DNA of 13,090 nucleotides from JADJPL01 sp964607915 (lineage in GTDB: Bacteria; Bacteroidota; Bacteroidia; Chitinophagales; Saprospiraceae). The stretch spans positions 1 through 13,090 of the forward strand of contig CAZSMU010000109.1 in NCBI GenBank assembly GCA_964607915.1, written 5' to 3'. The translations under genes were made by a program, and so were the position numbers. Below are positions 1 through 6,375 of this stretch, in pieces; positions within the stretch are counted from its first letter, which is position 1, and every line of letters starts with the position of its first letter. The notes beneath the pieces are model-generated. The model was not told the DNA's origin and did no database searches. It saw only the letters and a list, made by a program, of their open reading frames with translations.

Positions 1-80
1 GGGGCGGACGTTGCGTGCAACGTCCCTACTATTCTCCGTCGGCGGCGGGCAATGCGATATCCCTACCCATTCAATTCCGA
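1..80. repeat. Tandem palindromic repeat, unit 1
   Basis: First of two head-to-tail units; the second follows immediately at 81-165. The first 40 nt of both units are identical. Positions 6-25 form a perfect palindrome (GGACGTTGC, two-base loop GT, GCAACGTCC), a 9-bp stem that can fold on either strand. The unit ends with a copy of the last coding bases of the neighbouring ABC transporter gene, with a 3-nt deletion (TGG missing). The arrangement resembles REP/BIME-like intergenic palindromes, but no family is assigned. The left edge may lie outside the window. Confidence 0.85.
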
Positions 81-165
81 GGGGCGGACGTTGCGTGCAA
101 CGTCCCTACTATTCTCCGTCGGGCGGCGGGCAATGCGAGAACCCCTACCCATTTGGCAATTCCGA
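81..165. repeat. Tandem palindromic repeat, unit 2
   Basis: Second copy of the ~80-nt unit, 85 nt long, because of one extra G in the GC-rich middle and small differences near 139-156. The same perfect 9-bp palindrome lies at 86-105. Its last ~20 nt are the 3' coding end and stop codon (145-147) of the ABC transporter gene, so the duplicated unit spans the gene end plus downstream palindrome. In the minus-strand transcript this hairpin comes first after the stop codon. There is no U-run behind it, so it is not a classical intrinsic terminator, but it could protect the mRNA 3' end. Confidence 0.85.
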
Positions 166-1914
166 GTAGGCGTAGTGTCGTTTCACTTTTCCATCGCTCA
201 GTTCGACGATGGTATCGGCGTGTTGGACGGTGCTCAGGCGGTGGGCGATGAGGACGATGGTGATTTTCCCGTTGAGTCCTTCGATGGCGGCCATGACTTC
301 TTTTTCGGTGCTGTGGTCGAGGGAGCTGGTGGCCTCGTCGAATACGATGACGGAGGCGTTTTTATACAGGGCTCTGGCGATGCCGATGCGTTGCCGCTGG
401 CCGCCGCTGAGGCGGATACCGCGTTCGCCTACGGTCGTGTGGTATTTTTCCGGGAGTTCTTCGATGAACGCTTCGATTTGGGCCAGGCGGGCGGCGTGTT
501 GCACCCGTGCGAAGTCAATTTCGGGGAGGGGGATTCCGAAGGCGATGTTTTCCAGGAGGGAGCTATCGCTCAGGAAGATGTGTTGCGGCACATGGGCGAC
601 GGCGGCCTGCCATTGGCGCAGGCGTTCCCCTTCGAGGGGCACGTCGTCCACCAGGATACGGCCCTTTCCGGGGCTGAGCAGGCCCAGGATCAGGTCGGCG
701 GTAGTACTTTTCCCGCAGCCTGTGGTGCCGATGAGCGCGGTGGTGGTATTGGCCGGGATGTGCAGGTTCAGGTCTTTGAGTACCCAGTCCAGTCCTTCCG
801 CGTAGCGGAAGCAGACTCCTTCCAGGCGCACTTCGCGGGTCACCCCTTGCGGGGATACCTTTTCGATTTGCATCGCAGGGCTATCCGGCAGGCGGAGGGT
901 GGCGAGGATGCGCTCGACCGAGCTGCGCGTGCCCTGGAGGCGGGATACGGAGCCAAAGGCGTACTGCAGGGCCGGCAGCAAGCGCTTGGCCCCCATCGCC
1001 AGTCCGCCCAGCACAGGTACGGCGCGGCTAAAGTCCCCCTGGCTCCCTATGCCCAGCACGAGGAGTCCCAGGGCTATGAAGGCGAGGCTTTCGATCAGGT
1101 AGATAGGCGACACATAGATGATTTCGTTGGAGGCCAGGCTTTGGTTCAACTGGCGCACTACCCGCACGAAGGCCTTGTCGAAGTAGGCGTACAAATGGTT
1201 GAGCAGCACATCGCGAATACCTCCAATCCCTTCCTGGATGATTTTGACCCGCGCCGCGCCCGCCTCCACGATGCGCAGGCTGTTGTCCTGCAGGCGCCGG
1301 TTGCGCATCCGATAGATTACCCCGTATGCCGAGCCAAGGACGACGATAGCCAGTAGGGCCGAACGGGCGTCTATGAGCAGAATGGGGATCATGATGGCCG
1401 GCAGCAGCATAAAGTTGGAGACGGCCAGCAGCACGGCCTGGAGGGCCGACACCAGGTTCATGGAATCGTTGGTGACCATCTGTATGAGGTCGCTGCTGTT
1501 CTTGTCCACGTGAAAGCGATAGGGTTGGGAGAGCGTTTTGCGGAATACCTGTGCGCTGATTTCCGAGCCGATGGCGGAAGACAGATTCACCTGGGTGCGC
1601 ATATTGAGGTAGCGCAGGGCATTGGTGACCACGATGACGGCCACGAAGCCAATGGTCAGGGCGATGACGAGCGTTCGGGGGCTCTCTATGCCCAGGCCTT
1701 GGTACAGAGGTTTCCAGGCCGGGTTGGCCAGCATGGCCCCGGCGTTCCCCAGGGCGCTGAGGAAGGGGAAGATGACGGCTACGCTCGCCATTTCGGCTAA
1801 GGCGGTAGCGAGCATGAGCGCAAACGAGATGCCCAGGCGGACGCGCAGGGGCAGCGGGATAAAGCGCCAGATTTCGTAGAGCGCGGATCGCAGCGATGTA
1901 TTGTTCAGGGACAT
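145..1914 (-). CDS. ABC half-transporter, polysaccharide / lipid-linked glycan flippase type
   Basis: A 589-aa fused transporter with a membrane domain (about residues 20-320, hydrophobic stretches near 28-50, 83-100, 161-200 and 270-290) and a C-terminal ATPase domain (about 360-589). The ATPase motifs are intact: Walker A GTTGCGKST (396-404), Q-loop VPQ (442-444), signature LSGGQ (502-506), Walker B VIVFDE (522-527), D-loop SSLD and switch His in IAHRLST (H558). One such chain would act as a homodimer in the inner membrane. The N-terminal pattern and the position after sugar-nucleotide genes resemble PglK/WlaB-type flippases of lipid-linked oligosaccharides and MsbA relatives. The substrate is inferred from context, not visible in the sequence. 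It is the last gene of the minus-strand block, 46 nt after glf, and its 3' end is duplicated in the downstream repeat. Start is ATG at 1914. Confidence 0.93.
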   Translation of the reverse strand: MSLNNTSLRSALYEIWRFIPLPLRVRLGISFALMLATALAEMASVAVIFPFLSALGNAGAMLANPAWKPLYQGLGIESPRTLVIALTIGFVAVIVVTNALRYLNMRTQVNLSSAIGSEISAQVFRKTLSQPYRFHVDKNSSDLIQMVTNDSMNLVSALQAVLLAVSNFMLLPAIMIPILLIDARSALLAIVVLGSAYGVIYRMRNRRLQDNSLRIVEAGAARVKIIQEGIGGIRDVLLNHLYAYFDKAFVRVVRQLNQSLASNEIIYVSPIYLIESLAFIALGLLVLGIGSQGDFSRAVPVLGGLAMGAKRLLPALQYAFGSVSRLQGTRSSVERILATLRLPDSPAMQIEKVSPQGVTREVRLEGVCFRYAEGLDWVLKDLNLHIPANTTTALIGTTGCGKSTTADLILGLLSPGKGRILVDDVPLEGERLRQWQAAVAHVPQHIFLSDSSLLENIAFGIPLPEIDFARVQHAARLAQIEAFIEELPEKYHTTVGERGIRLSGGQRQRIGIARALYKNASVIVFDEATSSLDHSTEKEVMAAIEGLNGKITIVLIAHRLSTVQHADTIVELSDGKVKRHYAYSELPNG

Positions 1915-1960
1915 GATTGGCAGGGTAATTTTTAGGGGTGGAGGCCTGTGAGGGGGTGCC

Positions 1961-3046
1961 TCAGGCCTGGATCGTCTTCACCCATTTCCAGGCCCTTGCG
2001 ATAGCCTGGTCCATATCGTAGTAGCGGTACTCGCCGAGGCGGCCACAGCACAGCACGTCGGGGCGGGTTTTAGCCAGGTCTCGGTACTGTTGGTAGCGCA
2101 AGGCGTTTTCGGCATCGGGGAAGGGGTATTCAAACGCATCGGGGTCTTCGGGGCTGTAGGTAGTTTCGCGGGTGATCAGTGTTCCCGGGATACGGGCAGC
2201 TTCCGGCGGGGGCAGCAGATGTTTCCACTCGAGGGTTCGGATATGGGGGCCATTTTCCGGGAGGGGGTTATTGACCTGGGCGCAGGGTTGTAGCCATTCC
2301 GTATCCGGCAGGTACTCGGTGTGGCGCTGTTGGCCCCGGTAGGCCAATCTGCCGAGTGCGTAGTCGAAGAAGGCATCTATAGGGCCGGTGAAGATAATTT
2401 TTTTGCGGGCTTGGAAGGCATCGCGGTGGGCCAGGTAGTCCGTATGGAGCAGCAGGGGGATTCCCTTCAGCATGCGGTCTATCCAGGCGGCGTAGCCTTG
2501 GGCGGGGATACCCTGGTATTTTTTGTGCGGCATGAGCCGGGGGTCGTCGTCGCGGCGCACGTCGAAGCGGCGGGCCAGTTGTGCGGAGAGTTCCCGCGGG
2601 TCTTTGCCCCATTGTTTGAGGGTATAGCCGCGCACGAATTTCTGATAGACCCGTTCGGGCATCAGGGCCAGGGCGGCCTCTTCGAAGTTAGAGGGTTTGC
2701 CCTGGAAGGCAGGTTGCCAGTTTTGTCCGGCGGTACGGGCGATGTAGGAGGCGGCCAGCGGCCAGTTTTCGTAGCGTCCGTCCACCCAGGTTTTGAGGCA
2801 GGGCGTATAGGGCTGGAAGGCCGAGAAGCGTTGCACGAAATCCCATATCCGCTGGTCGGAGGTTCGGAAATAGTGGGGCCCGTAGGTATGTAGTCGAATT
2901 CCGGAGGGGTGGGTTTCATCGCGCACATTTCCCCCTGGGAGGGGGCGTTTTTCGACGATGAGCACGCGGTGTCCGGCGTCGTGCAGGAGGCGGGCCATGA
3001 CGGCTCCTGTCAGGCCGGAGCCGACAATCAGGTAATCTGCTTGCAG
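1961..3046 (-). CDS. glf: UDP-galactopyranose mutase, atypical (CTG?) start
   Basis: FAD-dependent enzyme that interconverts UDP-galactopyranose and UDP-galactofuranose, supplying Galf for surface glycans. Visible family marks are the N-terminal dinucleotide-binding GSGLTG, EKRPLPGGN, the YGPHYFRTSD segment, YTLKQWGKDP in the middle, and GRLGEYRYYDMDQAIARA near the C-terminus. The first in-frame ATG (2996-2998) would remove the GSGLTG motif, giving 345 aa. The reading frame continues upstream through that motif to the stop codon of the preceding dehydrogenase, with no ATG, GTG or TTG. The best start is CTG at 3044-3046, giving 361 aa that begin (L/M)QADYLIVGSG, exactly where family members usually have Met. 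The length then fits the family. The gene lies 9 nt behind the dehydrogenase stop, in the same frame. A homopolymer error is an alternative. Function is confident; the start is not. Confidence 0.9.
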   Translation of the reverse strand: MQADYLIVGSGLTGAVMARLLHDAGHRVLIVEKRPLPGGNVRDETHPSGIRLHTYGPHYFRTSDQRIWDFVQRFSAFQPYTPCLKTWVDGRYENWPLAASYIARTAGQNWQPAFQGKPSNFEEAALALMPERVYQKFVRGYTLKQWGKDPRELSAQLARRFDVRRDDDPRLMPHKKYQGIPAQGYAAWIDRMLKGIPLLLHTDYLAHRDAFQARKKIIFTGPIDAFFDYALGRLAYRGQQRHTEYLPDTEWLQPCAQVNNPLPENGPHIRTLEWKHLLPPPEAARIPGTLITRETTYSPEDPDAFEYPFPDAENALRYQQYRDLAKTRPDVLCCGRLGEYRYYDMDQAIARAWKWVKTIQA

Positions 3047-3055
3047 GGGGGTGGG

Positions 3056-4354
3056 TTAGAGTCGCCAGTAGCACCCTTCGCCGACCACGTCGGGGCTGAA
3101 GATCCCTTTGAGGTCGAAGAGGATGAGGGGGTCTTTAGAGATAGATTTCAGGTAGGCGGCGTTCATTTCGCGGTACTGCCGGTGTGCTACGGCCACGACG
3201 ATGGCGTCGTAGTCTGAGGAGAGGTGCTCGGTGAGGGTGAGGTGGTATTCGTGGGCTGTTTCGTTGGGAGAAGCCCAGGGGTCGGACACATGCACATTGA
3301 TGGAGTAGCCCATGAGTTCGTTGACCAGTTCCACGACTTTGGTGTTGCGGATATCGGCTACATCTTCTTTGAAGGTGAGGCCCATGACGAGCACTTTGCA
3401 CTGCCCCGGGTTTTTGCCTCTTTGGATGAGGGCCTGCACCAGTTTTTTGGCGATCCACACCGGCATGCTGTCGTTGATGCGGCGGCCGGCGGCGATTACC
3501 TGGGGTTCCACGCCGATTTGGCGGGCTTTGTGGAGCAGGTAATAAGGATCTACGCCGATACAATGCCCTCCGACCAGTCCCGGGTAGAGGCGGATGAAGT
3601 TCCATTTGGTGGCGGCGGCATCTATGACGGCGTTGGTATCAATGCCCATGCGGTCGAAGATGATGGCCAGTTCGTTCATCAGCGAGATGTTGAGGTCGCG
3701 CTGGGTATTTTCGATGACTTTAGCCGCTTCGGCCACTTTGATGCTCGGGGCTTTGTAGATACCTGCCCGGATGATATGGCCATAGACTTCGGCGACCGAT
3801 TCGAGGGCTTCCTCATCGGAGCCTGAGACGATTTTGAGGATGGTGGTGACGCTGCGGTCTTTATCTCCCGGGTTGATGCGTTCCGGGGAGTAGCCTATTT
3901 TGAAATCGCTACCGCATTGCAAGCCGCTGCACTGTTCCAGGATGGGCAGGCAATCCTCTTCGGTACAACCCGGGTACACGGTGGACTCATAGACCACGTA
4001 GTCACCGGGTTTGAGGGCTTTTCCCACTGCTTCGGAAGATTTCTGCAAGGGGGTCAGGTTGGGCACGCGGTGCTCGTCTATATCGGTGGGGACGGCGACG
4101 ATGAAGAAGTGGGCTGTTTTGAGGTCCTCCGGATCGTCGGTAAACAAGATATCGGCTCCTTCGAAGGCGGAGGCGTCCAGTTCTTTAGCGGGGTCTATCC
4201 CCTGGCGCATCAGGGCGAGCCGGCTTGTATTGATATCGAAGCCGACGACCCGGAAGTGGCGGGCGAATTCGAGGGCCAGAGGCAGGCCCACATATCCCAG
4301 GCCGACGACGGCGATGGCTTTTTCTTTACGGAGCAGTTGCTGGTAGATGTGCAT
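3056..4354 (-). CDS. tviB: UDP-N-acetylhexosamine 6-dehydrogenase, TviB/WbpO type
   Basis: A 432-aa nucleotide-sugar dehydrogenase that oxidises C6 of UDP-GlcNAc (or UDP-GalNAc) to the uronic acid with two NAD+. The Rossmann motif GLGYVGLP is at residues 18-25, ESTVYPGCTEE around 123-133, the conserved AEAAKVIENTQRDLNI helix around 208-223, and the catalytic cysteine in GGHCIGVDPYY is C265. These strings closely match what I recall of Salmonella TviB (Vi antigen) and Pseudomonas WbpO, rather than UDP-glucose dehydrogenases, so a HexNAc substrate is likely. GlcNAc versus GalNAc cannot be decided here, and the symbol is by resemblance. It follows a 240-nt structured leader and precedes glf in the same frame, separated only by its TAA stop and three codons. 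The C-terminus (CYWRL) looks natural rather than truncated. Start is ATG at 4354. Confidence 0.93.
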   Translation of the reverse strand: MHIYQQLLRKEKAIAVVGLGYVGLPLALEFARHFRVVGFDINTSRLALMRQGIDPAKELDASAFEGADILFTDDPEDLKTAHFFIVAVPTDIDEHRVPNLTPLQKSSEAVGKALKPGDYVVYESTVYPGCTEEDCLPILEQCSGLQCGSDFKIGYSPERINPGDKDRSVTTILKIVSGSDEEALESVAEVYGHIIRAGIYKAPSIKVAEAAKVIENTQRDLNISLMNELAIIFDRMGIDTNAVIDAAATKWNFIRLYPGLVGGHCIGVDPYYLLHKARQIGVEPQVIAAGRRINDSMPVWIAKKLVQALIQRGKNPGQCKVLVMGLTFKEDVADIRNTKVVELVNELMGYSINVHVSDPWASPNETAHEYHLTLTEHLSSDYDAIVVAVAHRQYREMNAAYLKSISKDPLILFDLKGIFSPDVVGEGCYWRL

Positions 4355-4406
4355 TTTTGCTTAGGTGTGGGTTTTTTTTTAAAAGGTCTGCGAAGGTACA
4401 AAAATA

Positions 4407-4422
4407 GACGTATTACGAGGGG
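4407..4422 (-). repeat. Short dispersed element, copy 1
   Basis: GACGTATTACGAGGGG on the plus strand (CCCCTCGTAATACGTC in the sense of the downstream gene) matches positions 13033-13048 at 15 of 16 bases. Both copies lie upstream of a minus-strand start codon, here 52 nt before the dehydrogenase ATG. The role is unknown; it could be a shared regulatory or untranslated-leader motif, or chance. Confidence 0.35.
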
Positions 4423-4449
4423 TTGGCGAAGCGGGAAAAAGGGGACTCT

Positions 4450-4507
4450 TTTCGACCCTTGGAAGCTGCCCCTCGGGCAGCTTATGGGTACGGCTTCGCC
4501 GTCGAAA
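4450..4507 (-). other. Nested inverted repeats forming a possible three-way junction
   Basis: Three sets of inverted repeats are visible. The first is AAGCTGCCC / GGGCAGCTT (4463-4471 and 4475-4483), a 9-bp stem with a 3-nt loop. The second is ACGGC / GCCGT (4490-4494 and 4498-4502), a 5-bp stem with a 3-nt loop. The third is an outer pair TTTCGAC / GTCGAAA (4450-4456 and 4501-4507) that encloses both and competes with the second stem for two bases. No U-run follows in the minus-strand transcript, so a standard intrinsic terminator is not supported. A pause, attenuation or protein-recognition structure, or a folded intergenic repeat, would all fit. Confidence 0.65.
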
Positions 4508-4594
4508 TGCCGCAGGGGGTTTCGTACATACGGACTTGGGGAAAGCGGTGGCTGCGCAACAAGTTTATTAGACTCTTTTTTCCCACCTCGCAAT

Positions 4595-5155
4595 CTATTT
4601 TTCTACAGTCTGGGCCTGAACCTTTCGGACTTTATCCAGTTCGACCTGCATGCGCAGGGCAAACCCGAGGCGTTCCAGTTCGACCACTACGAAGCGGCTG
4701 TTTTTTTGTTCCACGAGGGTACCCTGGATGCCATAGAGGCGGCCCTGGGTGATTTCCACCAGGTCTCCGACTTCCGGTGCTCCGGTAGAAGGAAGTACTT
4801 CTACGGGGATTCCCTCGCCGGTCACTGCTTTCAGGATGTTGATTTCCCGTTCAGGTACCGCTATGAGGTCGGATTTTTGCCGTACAAAATACAACACATC
4901 CGGGTCTTCGAGAACAGGGACGTAGCCTTTGCGGGTTATTTTCACAAAGATGTAACAAGAGATTAACGGCAATTCGGCACGTCTGATTTTACGAGTGTAG
5001 TAACGCGTGACCTTCTGCAGGGGCAGATAAATATCTATATTATTGGCTACCAATCTCTTTTGCACCATTTTTTCGCGTTTATAGCGCGTATAAACGGCGA
5101 ACCAGCGAGGTTCGGACTCATGGAGCTGGTTGACGGGTTCTTTGGGTTCGGACAT
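4595..5155 (-). CDS. UpxY/RfaH-like transcription antiterminator (NusG paralogue)
   Basis: A specialised NusG-family protein of 186 aa. The NGN domain begins at RWFAVYTRYKREKMVQKRL (about residues 17-35) and runs to about 110. The C-terminal KOW domain is seen in VGDLVEITQGRLYGIQGTLV (about 129-148). Family members bind RNA polymerase and help it read long surface-polysaccharide operons. In Bacteroides the UpxY proteins do this for capsule loci and are usually encoded near the operon start. Here the gene is third in the minus-strand block and is followed by a 240-nt hairpin-rich leader before the dehydrogenase. I chose ATG at 5153-5155; an in-frame GTG three codons upstream (5164) is possible. 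The 60-nt AT-rich gap upstream (5165-5224) could hold a promoter, but no convincing -33/-7 pair is seen. General NusG is unlikely, because ribosomal-protein neighbours are absent. Confidence 0.9.
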   Translation of the reverse strand: MSEPKEPVNQLHESEPRWFAVYTRYKREKMVQKRLVANNIDIYLPLQKVTRYYTRKIRRAELPLISCYIFVKITRKGYVPVLEDPDVLYFVRQKSDLIAVPEREINILKAVTGEGIPVEVLPSTGAPEVGDLVEITQGRLYGIQGTLVEQKNSRFVVVELERLGFALRMQVELDKVRKVQAQTVEK

Positions 5156-5224
5156 TTGAATCACATTGAATTTAGCTTTTAAAATACCTTTTTCTCATTC
5201 AAACATGCCTTATTCTGTATGAAA

Positions 5225-6349
5225 CTACAAAAAGAAGGCCTTTACGGTTGAGGAGATAAAGTCGAGTTGTGCATCGGAGAGTTCGGTGTGCATAGGCAGG
5301 GAGAGGACGGTTTTACACAGGTGGTCGGTTACGGGCAGGTAGCTGACCTCGGTAAACGGTTTGAACGCATCCTGGTCGTAGAGCGGCAGCGGGTAGTAGA
5401 TCATGATAGGAATACCTTTGCTTTGGAGGTATTCCTGGAGGGGCTCGCGTTTACCGTCTTCCACGATGAGGGTATATTGATGGAAGACGTGTGTCGAGTT
5501 GGGTTGGCGCCAGGGGATATGTACACCGGGCAGGTCCTGGAAGGCCTGGTCGTAGTAGTGGGCAGCCCGTTGGCGGGCGGCGGCATACTCATCGAGGTGG
5601 CGGAGTTTGATATCGAGGATAGCCGCCTGGATGCCGTCGAGGCGGGAGTTGCAGCCTACGACATCGTGGTAGTAGCGGCGCACCTGGCCGTGGTTGGCGA
5701 TTTTGTGGATTAGTGCGGCCAGGTGATCATCATTTGTGTAGAGTGCTCCACCGTCTCCGTAGGCGCCCAGGTTTTTGGAGGGGTAGAAGGAAGTACAGCC
5801 GATGTGGCCTATGGTACCCGTTTTGGCTACCCGTCCATTGCGGAAGGTATAATCGGCGCCGATGGCCTGGGCATTGTCCTCGATTACCCGGAGGCCATAT
5901 TTTTCCGCGACCTGCAGGATGGGCTCCATATCGGAACTTTGTCCGAAGAGATGCACGGGTACGATAGCTTTGGTGCGGTCGGTTACGGCAGCTTCGACGA
6001 TATCTGCGGTAAGATTGAAGCTGCGCGGGTCCACATCCACCATGACCGGCTTCAATTTCAGGAGTGCGATGACTTCTGCGGTAGCCACGTAGGTGAATGC
6101 CGGCACGATGACTTCGTCGCCCGGTTGCAGGTCCAGGGCCATCATGGCGATCTGGAGGGCGTCGGTGCCGTTGGCGCAGGGGATGACGTGTTTTGCGCCG
6201 AGGTACTGTGCCAGGTTTTGTCCGAAGCGCTTTACGGCAGGGCCGCCGATGAACGCCGTCTCCCGGATGACCTCGGCGATAGCGGCATCTATTTCGGGTT
6301 TCAGTTTTTCGTATTGACTTTTCAGGTCAACCATTTGTATTTGGTTCAT
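5225..6349 (-). CDS. wbpE: WbpE-like PLP-dependent nucleotide-sugar aminotransferase
   Basis: A 374-aa DegT/DnrJ/EryC1/StrS family aminotransferase transferring an amino group, normally from glutamate, to a keto-sugar nucleotide. Visible marks are CANGTDALQIAMMAL (phosphate-binding loop), PGDEVIVPAFTYVATAE, the pyridine-binding Asp in VIEDNAQAIGA, and the Schiff-base lysine K192 in SFYPSKNLGAYGDGGA. Further on are IANHGQVRRYYHDVVG, NSRLDGIQAAIL and LPMH. These runs closely resemble my recollection of Pseudomonas WbpE, which aminates C3 of UDP-3-keto-GlcNAcA, so a 3-aminated uronic acid product is plausible. Other keto-sugar substrates remain possible. Start is ATG at 6349 (MNQIQMVDLKSQYEKL); an upstream ATG at 6379 would overlap the lhgO stop and adds non-family residues. 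It lies 26 nt after lhgO and precedes the antiterminator gene. WbpB- and WbpD-like partners are not in the window. Confidence 0.92.
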   Translation of the reverse strand: MNQIQMVDLKSQYEKLKPEIDAAIAEVIRETAFIGGPAVKRFGQNLAQYLGAKHVIPCANGTDALQIAMMALDLQPGDEVIVPAFTYVATAEVIALLKLKPVMVDVDPRSFNLTADIVEAAVTDRTKAIVPVHLFGQSSDMEPILQVAEKYGLRVIEDNAQAIGADYTFRNGRVAKTGTIGHIGCTSFYPSKNLGAYGDGGALYTNDDHLAALIHKIANHGQVRRYYHDVVGCNSRLDGIQAAILDIKLRHLDEYAAARQRAAHYYDQAFQDLPGVHIPWRQPNSTHVFHQYTLIVEDGKREPLQEYLQSKGIPIMIYYPLPLYDQDAFKPFTEVSYLPVTDHLCKTVLSLPMHTELSDAQLDFISSTVKAFFL

Positions 6350-6375
6350 AGATTTAGTATTATATGAATAGAAAA

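Larger units (their letters stand above)
4355..4594 (-). promoter_or_regulatory. Structured 240-nt leader between antiterminator gene and polysaccharide genes
   Basis: No plausible gene lies here. Read in the minus-strand direction, it starts behind the UpxY-like gene and ends at the dehydrogenase start codon. It holds the nested hairpins described separately, two copies of AAAAGAGTC (plus-strand GACTCTTTT at 4444-4452 and 4571-4579) on either side of them, an AT-rich stretch, and TACCTTCG (4398 to 4391), which matches the Bacteroidota -7 element TAnnTTTG except for one base. No -33 TTG is seen at the right distance. Position and structure fit a leader on which the UpxY/RfaH-like protein could act, but that is inference. 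Confidence 0.5.

Noticed and set aside
1..165. CRISPR-like array
   Set aside because: There are only two copies, no unique spacers (the whole unit is repeated) and no cas genes.
52..1356. Long plus-strand reading frame of 434 codons
   Set aside because: It is antisense to the ABC transporter gene, whose motifs are intact. Its composition (runs of G, D, E, A, V without family motifs) is typical of a GC-rich antisense shadow.
1961..2998. ATG at 2998 as the true start of glf
   Set aside because: It would delete the GSGLTG FAD-binding motif that is coded in frame just upstream, so the protein would lack its cofactor site.
4450..4507. tRNA or tRNA-like gene from the clustered stems
   Set aside because: There is no acceptor stem, anticodon arm of proper size or T-loop consensus, and the stem spacing does not match a tRNA.
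4450..4507. Rho-independent terminator
   Set aside because: The stems are strong but neither strand has a T-run directly behind them.
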